The notes under the pieces are model-generated. The model made no database searches. It had not been told where the DNA came from and saw nothing but the letters and a program-made list of their open reading frames with translations. Positions 21,947 to 30,731 of a DNA stretch of 64,000 nt are shown one piece after another. Within the stretch, counting starts at the first letter, position 1, and every line of letters begins with the position of its first letter. The position numbers and the translations under genes are program-made. The DNA is taken from NCBI GenBank assembly GCA_963777775.1, contig CAVZRL010000009.1, positions 1,178,001 through 1,242,000 of the forward strand, in the 5' to 3' direction. This DNA is from WHSW01 sp963777775. Its GTDB lineage: Bacteria > Actinomycetota > Thermoleophilia > Solirubrobacterales > 70-9.

Positions 21947-23116
21947 GTGGGATCCGTCTCGGTTCGACCCGTCGCGAGCAAGCGGGATCGTGACGCCTTC
22001 ATCGAGCTTCCCTACCGGCTGCGACGTGACGACCCACAATGGGTGCCCCCGCTTCGGTTCGAGCGCCGCCAGTTCCTCGACCGCTCGAAGAACCCTTGGT
22101 TCGACCACGCCGACGCCGAGCTGCTGCTGGCGGAGCGCGACGGCCGGCCGGTCGGCCGGATCAGCGCCCAGGTTGATCGTCGCTGGGACGAGTTCCAGGG
22201 CGGCGCCGACGGCATGTTCGGCTTCTTCGACGCCGAGGAGGACCCGGAGGTCGTCTCCGCGCTGCTCGACTCCGCAGCGTCCTGGCTGCGCGGGCGCGGG
22301 CGCGGGCGGATGCTCGGGCCGATGGACTTCACCACCAACGACGAATGCGGGCTCTTGATCGAGGGCTACGACGAGCCATCGATGGTGCTCGAGCCCTGGC
22401 ACCCGCCCCACTACCGGCGCCTGATCGAGGCCCACGGGCTGGTCAAGGAGATTGACCTGCTGATGTGGGAGCTGTGGTTCGGCGAGCTCAAGGAGGGAAC
22501 CGAGATGCACCCGCTGATCCACGCCGCGGCGGCGAAGTCGCGCGAGGAGGGCGTTCTCGTGCGGCGGATGCGAAAGCGCGACATGGAGGCCGAGGTGAGG
22601 CGGTTCATGGAGGTCTACAACGAGGCCTGGGGCAGCAACTGGGGCTTCGTGCCGATCACCGGCGCCGAGGTCGCCTTTCAGGCCAAGAACCTGAAGCCGG
22701 TCCTGGACGAGAACTGGGCGATGATCGCCGAGCTCGACGGCAAGGTCGTCGGCGCCGCCTTGACCTTGCCCGACGTCGATCAGGCGCTCGTCAGGATGAG
22801 GGGGCGGTTGCTGCCCTTCGGCTGGTGGCACTTCCTGCGCCGCCGCCGCTACATCGACCGGCTGCGCGTGTTCGCGCTCGGGGTCCGCAACGAGTACCAG
22901 CACCTGGGCGTAGCCGCGGCGCTGTACGAGCGCCATATCGAGACCGCCGCCGGGTATGGTCCGCGGGGCGGCCACATGGGCTGGATCCTGGAGACCAACG
23001 AGCCGATGAACCGGGCGATGGAGGGCATGGGCGGCAGGGTGGTGCAGAAGTACCGCATCTACCGCCAGATGCTCGGCGAGGGCTCGGCGCCCGCGCCGCG
23101 CGAGCCCTTAGAGTAG
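21947..23116 (+). CDS. GNAT-fold acyltransferase, bacterial ceramide synthase-like
   Basis: 389 aa. The N-terminal block VRPVASKRDRDAFIELPYRL, then DDPQWVPPLRFERRQFLDRSKNP, and FFDAEEDPEV are characteristic of a conserved family annotated as hypothetical or GNAT. From memory its members include the bacterial ceramide synthase bCerS, encoded near serine palmitoyltransferase. The middle part has GRMLGPMDFTTNDECGLLIEG and the C-terminal GNAT core IDRLRVFALGVRNEYQHLGV-AAALYERHIE, followed by GHMGWILETNEPMNRAMEGMG. Predicted cytosolic. It probably acylates an amine made by the divergent PLP enzyme (inference). GTG 21947 is leaderless. It is followed 6 nt later by a small membrane-protein gene. Confidence 0.78.
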   Translation: MGSVSVRPVASKRDRDAFIELPYRLRRDDPQWVPPLRFERRQFLDRSKNPWFDHADAELLLAERDGRPVGRISAQVDRRWDEFQGGADGMFGFFDAEEDPEVVSALLDSAASWLRGRGRGRMLGPMDFTTNDECGLLIEGYDEPSMVLEPWHPPHYRRLIEAHGLVKEIDLLMWELWFGELKEGTEMHPLIHAAAAKSREEGVLVRRMRKRDMEAEVRRFMEVYNEAWGSNWGFVPITGAEVAFQAKNLKPVLDENWAMIAELDGKVVGAALTLPDVDQALVRMRGRLLPFGWWHFLRRRRYIDRLRVFALGVRNEYQHLGVAAALYERHIETAAGYGPRGGHMGWILETNEPMNRAMEGMGGRVVQKYRIYRQMLGEGSAPAPREPLE

Positions 23117-23122
23117 GAGCGG

Positions 23123-23446
23123 ATGCGAGAGGAGCTGCTGGAGACGGAGGCGGTCGAGCTGCCACCGCTCGAGGAGGAGGGTGCCGAGGGCCTTCGGGCT
23201 CGGCCGCTGCCCGCCCGCTCCGAGCAGGGCGCGGATCTCTCGCCGTGGCGCGATGAGGTGCGAAGCGCCGCCCTTGCAGCCGCCGGGGGGATCGTCGCCG
23301 GCGCCGCCACGGTTGCAGTGGTTCGCGCGTCGCGCGGCTCGGCTCCGAAGCGTCCGGCGCGGCGCTCGGGACGCTCGAAGGAGCGGCCGGTGAAGATCGT
23401 CGCCAGCCGCTCGTTCATGGTCGACGTGCATCTGCTCGACAGGTAG
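23123..23446 (+). CDS. Small single-TM protein, function unknown
   Basis: 107 aa: an acidic N-terminal half (ETEAVELPPLEEEG), one hydrophobic helix (AALAAAGGIVAGAATVAVV, about 50-68), a strongly basic segment (KRPARRSGRSKERPVK) and a short ordered tail (IVASRSFMVDVHLLDR). ATG 23123 has AGGAG as well as a TAGAGT box 8 nt upstream that overlaps the previous stop. Likely cotranscribed with the GNAT gene. No homologue recognised. Confidence 0.6.
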   Translation: MREELLETEAVELPPLEEEGAEGLRARPLPARSEQGADLSPWRDEVRSAALAAAGGIVAGAATVAVVRASRGSAPKRPARRSGRSKERPVKIVASRSFMVDVHLLDR

Positions 23447-23449
23447 GCG

Positions 23450-24433
23450 TTGGCCCGCGCGGCGGTCGCCCGGCGTGCGCCCGCAGCTGCGCTCGCTCTG
23501 GTTCCGGCGCTGCGCCCGCTCGAGGTGACCGTCCGGCCCGCCTGGACCTACCGGCTGGTGCGCGGCGGCAGGGGGGACGGGGTGCTGCGCGCTCGCGGCG
23601 GTGTCGTCACCCGGCTGCTTCACGTGCGCGAGCACCCGGTTGTCGTCCATGCCTGGCAGCCGGCCACCGACCGGGTGCTGCTCCGCGCGGTGCCGGCGTC
23701 CGGTCCGATCCCGGCCGAGGCGCTCGAGTTGGCGATCGAGCGGATGCGCTTCGCGCTCGGGGTCGACGTCGACCTGAGCGAGTTCGCGCGCGTGTTCCGC
23801 GGCGATCCGTTGATCGGAGCGGCGATCCACCACCGGCCTTGGCACCGCCCGAGGCGGCGGCCGTTTGCCTGGGAGGCGCTTGCCTGGGCGGTCACCGAGC
23901 AGCTGATCGAGGCGGCCCGTGCGGCGCAGATCCAGCGCCGCATCGTCCGCCGCTGGGGACCGCGGCTGGAAACGGGCACGAGCCCGGCCTGGGGCGGGCG
24001 CGGGCCGTTGCGCGACGTCCCGGCGCCGGCCGTGATCGCCGGCCAGGCGCCGGCGGAGCTGGCGGCGTTCGATCTCGCCCCTTCGCGCGCGATCGCCCTG
24101 GTCCGAGTCGCGCGGGAGGTCGCCGCCCGACGGGTCGATCCGGCGTGCGCGTCAGGGGACCGCCGGCTGCTGCGGATCCCCGGGATCGGTCCCTGGACCG
24201 TGCAGGTGCTCGGGCTGGCGGGGCGCGGCGACCCCGACTCGCTGCCGGCCGGCGACCTCGCCTACGTGAAGCTGGTCGGCATGCTCGCCGGGCTCGGGCG
24301 CCGCGCCACGGTCGAGGAGGTGGAGGAGTACTTCGCCCCCTACGCCCCCTTCCGCGGGCTGGCCGGCAGCTTCGCGCTGGTCCGCTGGCACGGCGCGGTC
24401 GCCCAGGGCCCGCCGCTGCGGCGCGCGGCCTGA
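23450..24433 (+). CDS. AlkA-like DNA-3-methyladenine glycosylase
   Basis: 327-aa HhH-GPD base-excision glycosylase. The helix-hairpin-helix is LLRIPGIGPWTVQVLGL (about 240-256) and the catalytic Asp lies in LPAGDLAYVKLVG. The N-terminal part (about 15-120) matches the AlkA N-domain, and EALAWAVTEQLIEAARAAQIQRRIV is the first HhH-GPD helix, with the TEQ/Q that contacts DNA. It removes alkylated purines from DNA. TTG 23450 begins 3 nt after the previous stop, so it is expressed as part of the same unit. Confidence 0.87.
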   Translation: MARAAVARRAPAAALALVPALRPLEVTVRPAWTYRLVRGGRGDGVLRARGGVVTRLLHVREHPVVVHAWQPATDRVLLRAVPASGPIPAEALELAIERMRFALGVDVDLSEFARVFRGDPLIGAAIHHRPWHRPRRRPFAWEALAWAVTEQLIEAARAAQIQRRIVRRWGPRLETGTSPAWGGRGPLRDVPAPAVIAGQAPAELAAFDLAPSRAIALVRVAREVAARRVDPACASGDRRLLRIPGIGPWTVQVLGLAGRGDPDSLPAGDLAYVKLVGMLAGLGRRATVEEVEEYFAPYAPFRGLAGSFALVRWHGAVAQGPPLRRAA

Positions 24434-24440
24434 GCTGAGC

Positions 24441-25451
24441 CTAGTCCGGGATCTGGCCGGGGAGCAGGGCGTTGGTCCGCAGCTCGTCGGCGCCAGGCCG
24501 GGTCGAGATCAGCCCGCGATCGGCGAAAAAGCCCGCGAAGCGCTCCCACTCGCGGGCGTCCATGTATCCGTAGGGCCGCGATCCGCCGCGCTGGGCGAGC
24601 AGCGGCAGGGTGGCCCGGACCTCGGCCGCGGTCAGCCGCGGGTCGAGCCCGTCCCCGGCGGCGAGCACGGTCTCGGTAGCCGCCGCCGGATCGGCGATCG
24701 CGTCGCGGGTGCCGTGCTCGAGCGCGGCGACGAACAGCCGCAGCAGCTCCGGGTCCTCGGCGACGCGGTCGGAGTTTGCGACCAGGACCAGCTCGTCATA
24801 GGTCGGGATCCCGAGGCGGTCGACCGGGACAACGCGGGGATCGCGGCCGCGCTCGGCGAGGTCGACCCCCTCGATGTTGCGAAACCCGCCCAACATCGCG
24901 TCGGCGCGCCCCGAGAGCACCGCCGGCAGCAACCCGAGCCCGACGTCCACCCGCGTCACGTCGTCGAGCGAGAGACCCTGCTCGCCGAGGATCGCGTCGA
25001 GGAACTCGACCTGGTACGGGATCCCGGCGGTCGCGATCGTCTTCTGGATCAGGTCCGCGGCGTCCTCGATACCCGCCTCGGGCAGCGAGATCAGCGAGCT
25101 CAGCGGCTGGTCGACGAGCGCCGCGATCGCGATCACCGGCAGGCCCTGGTCGCGGGCCAGCACCACCTCCGGCTGATAGGAGATCGCGAGATCGACCCGT
25201 CCGGCCGCCACCTGGCGGATCGGCGCCGAGGGATCGGAGGGGACGCGAGGCTCGACCTCCAGTCCGGCCTCGCTGAAGTAGCCCCGCTCGAGCGCCGTGA
25301 AAAGCCCGGCGTGGTCAGGGTTGATGTAGAAGTCGAGCGCGACCGAGAACGGGACCGCCGCCCCGCCGCCCTGCTCCTGCCTCTCGCCGCACCCGGCACC
25401 GAGCGCCAGCGCGGCCAGCGAGACCGCGACCGCTGCCACCTGCGTCCTCAT
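24441..25451 (-). CDS. Thiamin-precursor ABC transporter substrate-binding lipoprotein (NMT1/THI5-like)
   Basis: 336-aa lipoprotein (LAALALGAGC lipobox, Cys at about 20) with the NMT1/THI5 fold: VALDFYINPDHAGLFTALERGYF, then VAAGRVDLAISYQPEVVLARDQGLPV and GGFRNIEGVDLAERG. Relatives such as ThiY bind formylaminopyrimidine or HMP. It captures the ligand outside and passes it to the coupled permease. ATG 25451 overlaps the permease stop (ATGA). The frame continues upstream to 26075, but that is antisense-like read-through. TPP-riboswitch control upstream of the operon agrees with a thiamin-precursor substrate. Confidence 0.9.
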   Translation of the reverse strand: MRTQVAAVAVSLAALALGAGCGERQEQGGGAAVPFSVALDFYINPDHAGLFTALERGYFSEAGLEVEPRVPSDPSAPIRQVAAGRVDLAISYQPEVVLARDQGLPVIAIAALVDQPLSSLISLPEAGIEDAADLIQKTIATAGIPYQVEFLDAILGEQGLSLDDVTRVDVGLGLLPAVLSGRADAMLGGFRNIEGVDLAERGRDPRVVPVDRLGIPTYDELVLVANSDRVAEDPELLRLFVAALEHGTRDAIADPAAATETVLAAGDGLDPRLTAAEVRATLPLLAQRGGSRPYGYMDAREWERFAGFFADRGLISTRPGADELRTNALLPGQIPD

Positions 25452-26218
25452 CGAGCGGTTGGCCGGGGTCGCCACCAGGCGAGCCGGCGCTCGACCAGCG
25501 CCAGCCCTCCGAACAGCAGTATCGCGAGCGCCGACAGCACCGTGACGGCGGCAAACACGCGCGCCGTCTGGACCTGGCCCTGGGCGACCAGGATCAGGTG
25601 CCCGAGGCCCTCGTCGGCGCCCGACCACTCCCCGAACACCGCCCCGATCACCGAGATCACGGCGGCGATCTTCGCCCCACTGAGCAGGAAGGGAAGCGAC
25701 GACGGGACCTCGACCCGAAGCAGGGTCTGGATCCGGCTGGCGTCGAGCGTCCGCATCATCCGCGGCAGCTCGGGGTCGACGGAGCGCAGCCCGTCGAGCG
25801 CGTTGACGGTGATCGGGAAGAAGCAGATCAGGGCGATGATCGCCAGCTTGGGACCGAGCCCGAAGCCGAGCCAGACGACGAGGATCGGGGCGATCGCGAT
25901 CACCGGCACCGTCTGGGAGGCCACCAGGAGCGGATAGAGCGCCCGCCGCAGGACGTCGGAGAGGTGGAGCACGATCGCGAACGCCGACCCGGCGACGAGC
26001 GCGATCGCGAACCCCAGCACCACCTCCTGGACCGTGACCCAGGCGTTCTCCGCCAGTAGCTCGCGATCGGTCCACAGAGAGTCAGCGACGTCGCTGGGCG
26101 CGGGTACCAGGAAGGGCTCGATCGAGAGCGCGTCGGCGAGCACATTCCAGCTCGCCGCCAGCTGCCAGAGGGCGAGCAGGCCGAGGACGACCGCGAGCGG
26201 CAACAGCACCCGCCTCAA
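25448..26218 (-). CDS. Thiamin-precursor ABC transporter permease (ThiX-like)
   Basis: 256-aa BPD-type permease with about 6 helices and the EAA-type cytoplasmic loop LDGLRSVDPELPRMMRTLDA before the last helices. The TTG 26218 start overlaps the ATPase stop (TTGA) and follows GGGAGG, so translation is coupled. The ORF upstream of this point is antisense to the ATPase gene and not used. It forms the membrane channel for the substrate-binding protein and ATPase encoded on either side. Confidence 0.9.
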   Translation of the reverse strand: MRRVLLPLAVVLGLLALWQLAASWNVLADALSIEPFLVPAPSDVADSLWTDRELLAENAWVTVQEVVLGFAIALVAGSAFAIVLHLSDVLRRALYPLLVASQTVPVIAIAPILVVWLGFGLGPKLAIIALICFFPITVNALDGLRSVDPELPRMMRTLDASRIQTLLRVEVPSSLPFLLSGAKIAAVISVIGAVFGEWSGADEGLGHLILVAQGQVQTARVFAAVTVLSALAILLFGGLALVERRLAWWRPRPTAR

Positions 26219-27042
26219 CGCGACCCCTCCCGCAACGCCTGCATCGCCCGCTCGCGGGCGGCGACGAAGCGCGGGTCCGCGATCACCTCGTACCGGGGCG
26301 CGGCGCGGGGCACCGGTGCGCGGAGCTCCGCAATCGCGGTCGCTGGGCGGGCGGAGAGCACGACCACCCGGTCGCACAGATAGAGCGCCTCCTCGACATC
26401 GTGGCTGACCAGCAGGACCGTCGCGCCCGCGCCGCGAAGCGCTCCCGCGAGCCACTCCTGCATCTCGCCCCGAGTGATCGCGTCCAGGGACGCGAACGGC
26501 TCGTCGAGCAGCATCGCCGGCTTATCCGCCAGCAGCGTGCGCAGGAATGCGACCCGCTGGCGCATCCCGCCCGAGAGCTCGGTTGGGCGCGAGCGCTCGA
26601 ATCCGGCCAGCCCGAAGCGTTCGAACAACGGCAGTGCCCGGGCCCGCGCTTGTTCGCGCGAGGCACCGCGGTTGCGGGGGGCGAGCGAGGCGTTGTCGAT
26701 CGCCGCCAGCCAGGGAAGCAGGAGGTCGCGCTGGGGCATGTAGGCGCAACCGGCGAGCCGCTGCTCGGGGAGGCGGCGGCCGTCGACCGAGATCGAACCG
26801 GCGGTCGGCTCGAGCAGCCCGGCGACCAGCTCGAGCAGGGTCGACTTGCCCGATCCGGACGGCCCGACAATCCCCGTCACCTCCCCGGAGCCGATTCGCA
26901 GGTCGAGCCGGGAGATGACCTCGGTCGGTCCGAAGCGGTGCTCGACATCGGCCAGCGCGATCTCCGCGCCGTCGCGCCGCTCGCCGTCCGTCGTCGAAGA
27001 TGTCGAAGGCTCCTCGACGGGAGCCTCGGGTGCGCCTCGCAT
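26215..27042 (-). CDS. Thiamin-precursor ABC transporter ATP-binding protein (ThiZ-like)
   Basis: 275-aa NitT/TauT-type ATPase: Walker A GPSGSGKST, Q-loop YMPQRDLLLPWL, signature LSGGMRQRVAFLRTL, Walker B AMLLDEPFASLDA, and the switch His in LLVSHDVEEAL. The first 26 residues are polar and disordered. First gene of a three-gene coupled operon, directly behind the TPP riboswitch, whose 3' end contains its Shine-Dalgarno. It supplies energy for uptake of a thiamin pyrimidine precursor. Confidence 0.9.
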   Translation of the reverse strand: MRGAPEAPVEEPSTSSTTDGERRDGAEIALADVEHRFGPTEVISRLDLRIGSGEVTGIVGPSGSGKSTLLELVAGLLEPTAGSISVDGRRLPEQRLAGCAYMPQRDLLLPWLAAIDNASLAPRNRGASREQARARALPLFERFGLAGFERSRPTELSGGMRQRVAFLRTLLADKPAMLLDEPFASLDAITRGEMQEWLAGALRGAGATVLLVSHDVEEALYLCDRVVVLSARPATAIAELRAPVPRAAPRYEVIADPRFVAARERAMQALREGSR

Positions 27043-27143
27043 GCTCCCTCCGCGCGCATTACCGCACAGGTTCGAAGGGTCAGCGCCGGGGATCGATGAG
27101 GCGCTATCTCAGCCCGCTGGCCCGCGAGCCCCCCTGGGGTACT
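27043..27143 (-). promoter_or_regulatory. TPP riboswitch (THI element)
   Basis: The minus-strand leader contains the conserved THI blocks: CUGAGA (27112-27107), then ACCCUUCGAACCUG (about 27080-27067), CGGUAAUGCGCGCGGAGGGA to the end, and a 5' GGGGGGCUC block. The final GGAGGGAG is both the closing part of the aptamer and the Shine-Dalgarno 1-2 nt upstream of the spacer to ATG 27042, indicating translational repression by thiamin pyrophosphate. A TACACT -10 box (27155-27150, minus) would start RNA at about 27143. Confidence 0.9.
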
Positions 27144-27182
27144 CGTCGCAGTGTAGACGGGACGTGTAGGCTCAGCGCGGAA

Positions 27183-28913
27183 GTGCATTGGGGGGGTTGG
27201 AGACTGGCGGGGGTCGGCTGCGCGCTTGCGGGGCTTTGCGCTGCCGCGACCGCCGCGCCGCTCGCCGGGGCAGGAGCCGGAGACCCGCCGGTGTGGAACG
27301 AGACGACGCTCGTCTCGCGCCAGAGCGCCTCCACCGGCGGCGCCGGGGGACTCGGCGGCTCGAGCAGGGCAGCCGTTTCGGACAACGGCCGCTACATCGC
27401 CTTCGCCTCCGACTCCGACAACCTCAGCGGTGTCGACAACGACGGCTTCTCGAACGTCTTCGTGCGCGATACCCGGACCGGCGATACGACGCTCATCTCG
27501 CGCGGTAGCGCCGGCGAGGGTGGCGCCGGCGCCGACGCGGTCTCGTTCAACGCCTCGATCTCCGCCGACGGCCGCTACGCCGCCTTCGCCTCGGACGCCG
27601 ACAACTTGAGCGGGGCCGACAGCGACGCCGCGCTCGGGGTCGACGTCTTCGTCCGCGACCTGCAGGCCGAGACGACGACGCTCGTCTCGCGCCAGAGCGC
27701 GAGCGAGGGCGGGGCGGGCGGCGACGAGTTCTCGAACTTCCCCTCGATCTCCGCCAACGGCCGCTACGTCACCTTCGTCTCCGACGCCGACAACCTGAGC
27801 GGCGCCGACGTCGAGGAGGTCGTCGACGTCTTCGTCCGCGACCTGCAATCGAACACGACGACGCTGGTCTCGCGCCAGAGCGGAGCGGGCGGAGCGGGCG
27901 GCGACGACGTCTCCAGCTTCCCGGCGATCTCGGGCGACGGCCGCTTTGTCGCCTTCCAGTCGTCGGCCGACAACCTGAGCACGGCGGACGACGACGCGGT
28001 GCGCGACGTCTTCGTCCGCGATACGCAACAGAACACGACCACGCTGGTCTCGCGCGCCACGGGCGCCGGTGGAGCCGGCGCCGACGGCGCCTCGAGCGAG
28101 GCGGCGATCTCCGCCGACGGTCGCTACGTCGCCTTCCAGTCCGACGCCGACAACCTGAGCGGAGCCGACGACAACCGGTTCACGAACCTGTTCGTGCGCG
28201 ATCTGCAGGCGAACACGACGACGCTGGTCTCGCGCCAGAGCGCCGGCCGCGGCGGTGCGCCGGCCGACGGGATCTCCGGCGCCCCCTCGATCTCCGCCGA
28301 CGGTCGCTACGTCGCCTTCCAGTCCGACGCCGACAACCTCACCGGCGACGATCTCGCGGTCCGCGACGTCTTCGTCCGCGACATCGAAACCGAGGAGACG
28401 GTGTTGATCTCGCGCCAGAGCGCCGGTGCCGGCGGTGCCGGTGGCGACGGCTCGTCGTTCCTGGCCGCGATCTCCGCCGACGGCCGTTACGTCGCCTTCG
28501 ACTCGGGCGCGGACAACCTCGATCCGGCCTCCAATGACGTGTTCACGAACGTCTTCGTCTCCGGCAAGGCCGATCCGCCCGAGATCGAGGTCTCCGGCAA
28601 GAGCCGCCAGAAGCTCGGCAAGCCGGTGAAGCTGAAGGTGTCGTGCGACGAGCCGTGCTCGGTCGTCGCAACGGGGACCGCGAAGCCGAAGGGCAGATCG
28701 AGCGGGCACCACAAGCGCGGGAAGTCGCTCGAGCTGAGGGAGGACGACGCCGAGCTGCGGGCCGACGAGACGAAAACGCTGAAGCTGTCGCCGTCGCGCA
28801 AGGTGGCTCGCAAGCTCAAGCAGGCGGCCAAGGCGAGCGTCAAAATCGCGGTCACAGCGACCGATCTGGCGGAGAACACGGCGGAGGCGAAGCTGAAGGT
28901 CAAGCTTCGCTGA
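27183..28913 (+). CDS. Secreted seven-bladed TolB/WD40-like beta-propeller protein, copy 1
   Basis: About 576 aa. The GTG 27183 start gives a signal peptide (HWGGWRLAGVGCALAGLCAA). A -10 TAGGCT (27167-27172) lies 10 nt upstream. Seven repeats of about 60 aa follow, each of the form TTLVSRQS..GGAG..ISADGRYVAFASDADNLSG...VFVRD, which suggests a seven-bladed propeller with Asp/Asn-rich loops that may bind Ca2+. The C-terminal domain (from about residue 465) is basic: KLKVSCDEPCSVVATGT and a Lys/Arg-rich sandwich. It was probably exported and cell-wall associated. The ligand or role is unknown. Its frame is open upstream to 27000, but that would cross the TPP riboswitch antisense. Confidence 0.8.
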   Translation: MHWGGWRLAGVGCALAGLCAAATAAPLAGAGAGDPPVWNETTLVSRQSASTGGAGGLGGSSRAAVSDNGRYIAFASDSDNLSGVDNDGFSNVFVRDTRTGDTTLISRGSAGEGGAGADAVSFNASISADGRYAAFASDADNLSGADSDAALGVDVFVRDLQAETTTLVSRQSASEGGAGGDEFSNFPSISANGRYVTFVSDADNLSGADVEEVVDVFVRDLQSNTTTLVSRQSGAGGAGGDDVSSFPAISGDGRFVAFQSSADNLSTADDDAVRDVFVRDTQQNTTTLVSRATGAGGAGADGASSEAAISADGRYVAFQSDADNLSGADDNRFTNLFVRDLQANTTTLVSRQSAGRGGAPADGISGAPSISADGRYVAFQSDADNLTGDDLAVRDVFVRDIETEETVLISRQSAGAGGAGGDGSSFLAAISADGRYVAFDSGADNLDPASNDVFTNVFVSGKADPPEIEVSGKSRQKLGKPVKLKVSCDEPCSVVATGTAKPKGRSSGHHKRGKSLELREDDAELRADETKTLKLSPSRKVARKLKQAAKASVKIAVTATDLAENTAEAKLKVKLR

Positions 28914-29039
28914 GGCGGCGCGCCGGCCTGGCCGAATTCTCGGCAGGGGTGACAGGTTCACACCGCAGGGTCGTTGTTCGTACGTAGACGTTGGCAGCGC
29001 CCGCGCATCGGCGGGTGCCGTATCCAGGGGGTGGCAGGG

Positions 29040-30731
29040 ATGTCAGTTGGTTCCGTCGTGGGGACGGTCAAGTTGGTCGGTTGCGCCGCTGTGGCGCTGT
29101 GCGTCACCGCGATCGGGGCGCCGGTTGCCCTCGCGGCCCAGGACGACACGACGCTCGTCTCGCGGGGCGGGGTGGGCGACGCAATCGGCGACGCGGGTTC
29201 GACCGACGCATCCGTCTCCGCGGACGGGCGGTATGTCGCCTTCGCGTCCGACGCCGACAACCTCAGCGGCGCCGACGACGACGGGGTCGGCAACGTCTTC
29301 CTCCGTGACATGCAGGATGGAGACACGACGCTGGTCTCGCGCGCAACTGACGGAACCGCTGCGGACGCGGTGTCCTTCAACCCGGCGATCTCCGCCAACG
29401 GGCGCTACGTCGCCTTTGCCTCAGACGCCGACAACCTCGGGCCAACCAACCCAGCTCCCGAGGCGGTTGTCAACATCTTCGTCCGCGACACCCTGCTCAA
29501 CACCACGACGCTGGTCTCGCGCGCCGATGGTGCGGGCGATGGCGGCGACAACATCTCCAACTGGCCGTCGATCTCGTCCGACGGCCGCTACGTGGCCTTC
29601 GCCTCGGATGCCAACAACCTGGTCGAGGGCATCGACGCGCTCAGCGTCTTCGTCCGCGATACGCAGACGGACGACACGAGCGCGATCTCGCTGGCCAGCA
29701 ATGAAGAGGCCGCCAACGACGTCTCTGCGTTCCCCTCGATCTCGGCGACCGGGCGCTATGTCGCCTTCCAGTCGTTCGCAGACAACCTCGCTGACGGCGA
29801 GAATGAGGGCGTCCGCAACGTCTTCGTCCGCGACCGTCTCGGCGGCGGCACCACCACCCTGGTCTCGCGTGCGGATGATGGACTCGGCGCGGACGCGACC
29901 TCGAGCGACGCCTCGATCTCCGCCGACGGCCGCTGGGTCGCCTTCGAGTCCGAGGCCACCAACCTCGCTCCCGGCAACAACAACGGCGCGCTCGGCGACG
30001 CCTTCGTCCGCGACCTGCTGAACGGTACGACGAGCCAGGTCAGCGCGAACGACGCTGGGGTGGGTGGCGACGGCGCCTCCGGCGACGCGACGCTGCCGGG
30101 CGACGGCCCGGCGATCTCCGACGACGGCCGCTACGTTGCCTACCAGTCGCTGTCCGACAACCTCAGCGGCGCCGACAACGACGCGGTTTCGGACGTCTTC
30201 TTCCGCGACACGCAGGCCGACACCACGACCCTGGTCTCGCGGGCGAGCACGGCGACCGGGGTCGCCGGTAACGCCGACTCGTTCCTGGCGGCGATCTCCG
30301 CCGGCGGCCGCTACGTCGTCTTCGACTCCTCGGCCGAGAACCTCGTTCCCGGGGATGACAACGGGTTCACCGACATCTTCCACCGCGACGTGCTCGGGCC
30401 GCCTGACACCGACCCGCCGGAGACCAACTACACCGGCGGTCCCGCCGAGGGCGCGACCGTCCCCGAGGGCTCGGTCAGCTTCGAGTTCGACTCCGACGAG
30501 CCGGGCTCGACCTTTGAGGCGCGCGTCACTCCCGGGTCGGACTGGCAGGCGGCGACGAGCCCGTTCATCGTCAGCCTCACCGCCGGCAGCTACACGTTCG
30601 AGGTCCGGGCGACCGACCCGGCCGGCAACGTGGACCTGACCCCGGTTACGCGTCACTTCGTGGTCGAGGGGGGGACGGTCCGCCGCCTCCGCCTCCCGGC
30701 GGCGATGACGATCCGCCGGACATCGAGCTGA
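29040..30731 (+). CDS. Secreted seven-bladed TolB/WD40-like protein, copy 2 (frameshifted at the 3' end)
   Basis: 563 aa in this frame: signal peptide (VKLVGCAAVALCVTAIGAPV ending ALAA), seven propeller repeats like copy 1 (for example AISANGRYVAFASDADNLG), then an Ig-like segment PPETNYTGGPAEGATVPEGS. The last 20 residues (VRRLRLPAAMTIRRTSS) are out-of-frame translation after a G7 run at 30668-30674, and the true C-terminal domain continues in another frame (separate entry). It is a tandem paralogue of copy 1, 126 nt downstream. Probably cell surface; function unknown. Confidence 0.78.
   Translation: MSVGSVVGTVKLVGCAAVALCVTAIGAPVALAAQDDTTLVSRGGVGDAIGDAGSTDASVSADGRYVAFASDADNLSGADDDGVGNVFLRDMQDGDTTLVSRATDGTAADAVSFNPAISANGRYVAFASDADNLGPTNPAPEAVVNIFVRDTLLNTTTLVSRADGAGDGGDNISNWPSISSDGRYVAFASDANNLVEGIDALSVFVRDTQTDDTSAISLASNEEAANDVSAFPSISATGRYVAFQSFADNLADGENEGVRNVFVRDRLGGGTTTLVSRADDGLGADATSSDASISADGRWVAFESEATNLAPGNNNGALGDAFVRDLLNGTTSQVSANDAGVGGDGASGDATLPGDGPAISDDGRYVAYQSLSDNLSGADNDAVSDVFFRDTQADTTTLVSRASTATGVAGNADSFLAAISAGGRYVVFDSSAENLVPGDDNGFTDIFHRDVLGPPDTDPPETNYTGGPAEGATVPEGSVSFEFDSDEPGSTFEARVTPGSDWQAATSPFIVSLTAGSYTFEVRATDPAGNVDLTPVTRHFVVEGGTVRRLRLPAAMTIRRTSS

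Noticed and set aside
27313..28560. Regular repeats about 180 bp apart, considered as a CRISPR-like or satellite array
   Set aside because: They are in frame and encode propeller blades; spacers are not unique and unit length is that of a protein repeat.
26877..28961. A 694-codon minus-strand frame opposite the propeller gene
   Set aside because: It is the mirror translation of the repeats and runs into the TPP riboswitch and ATPase start.
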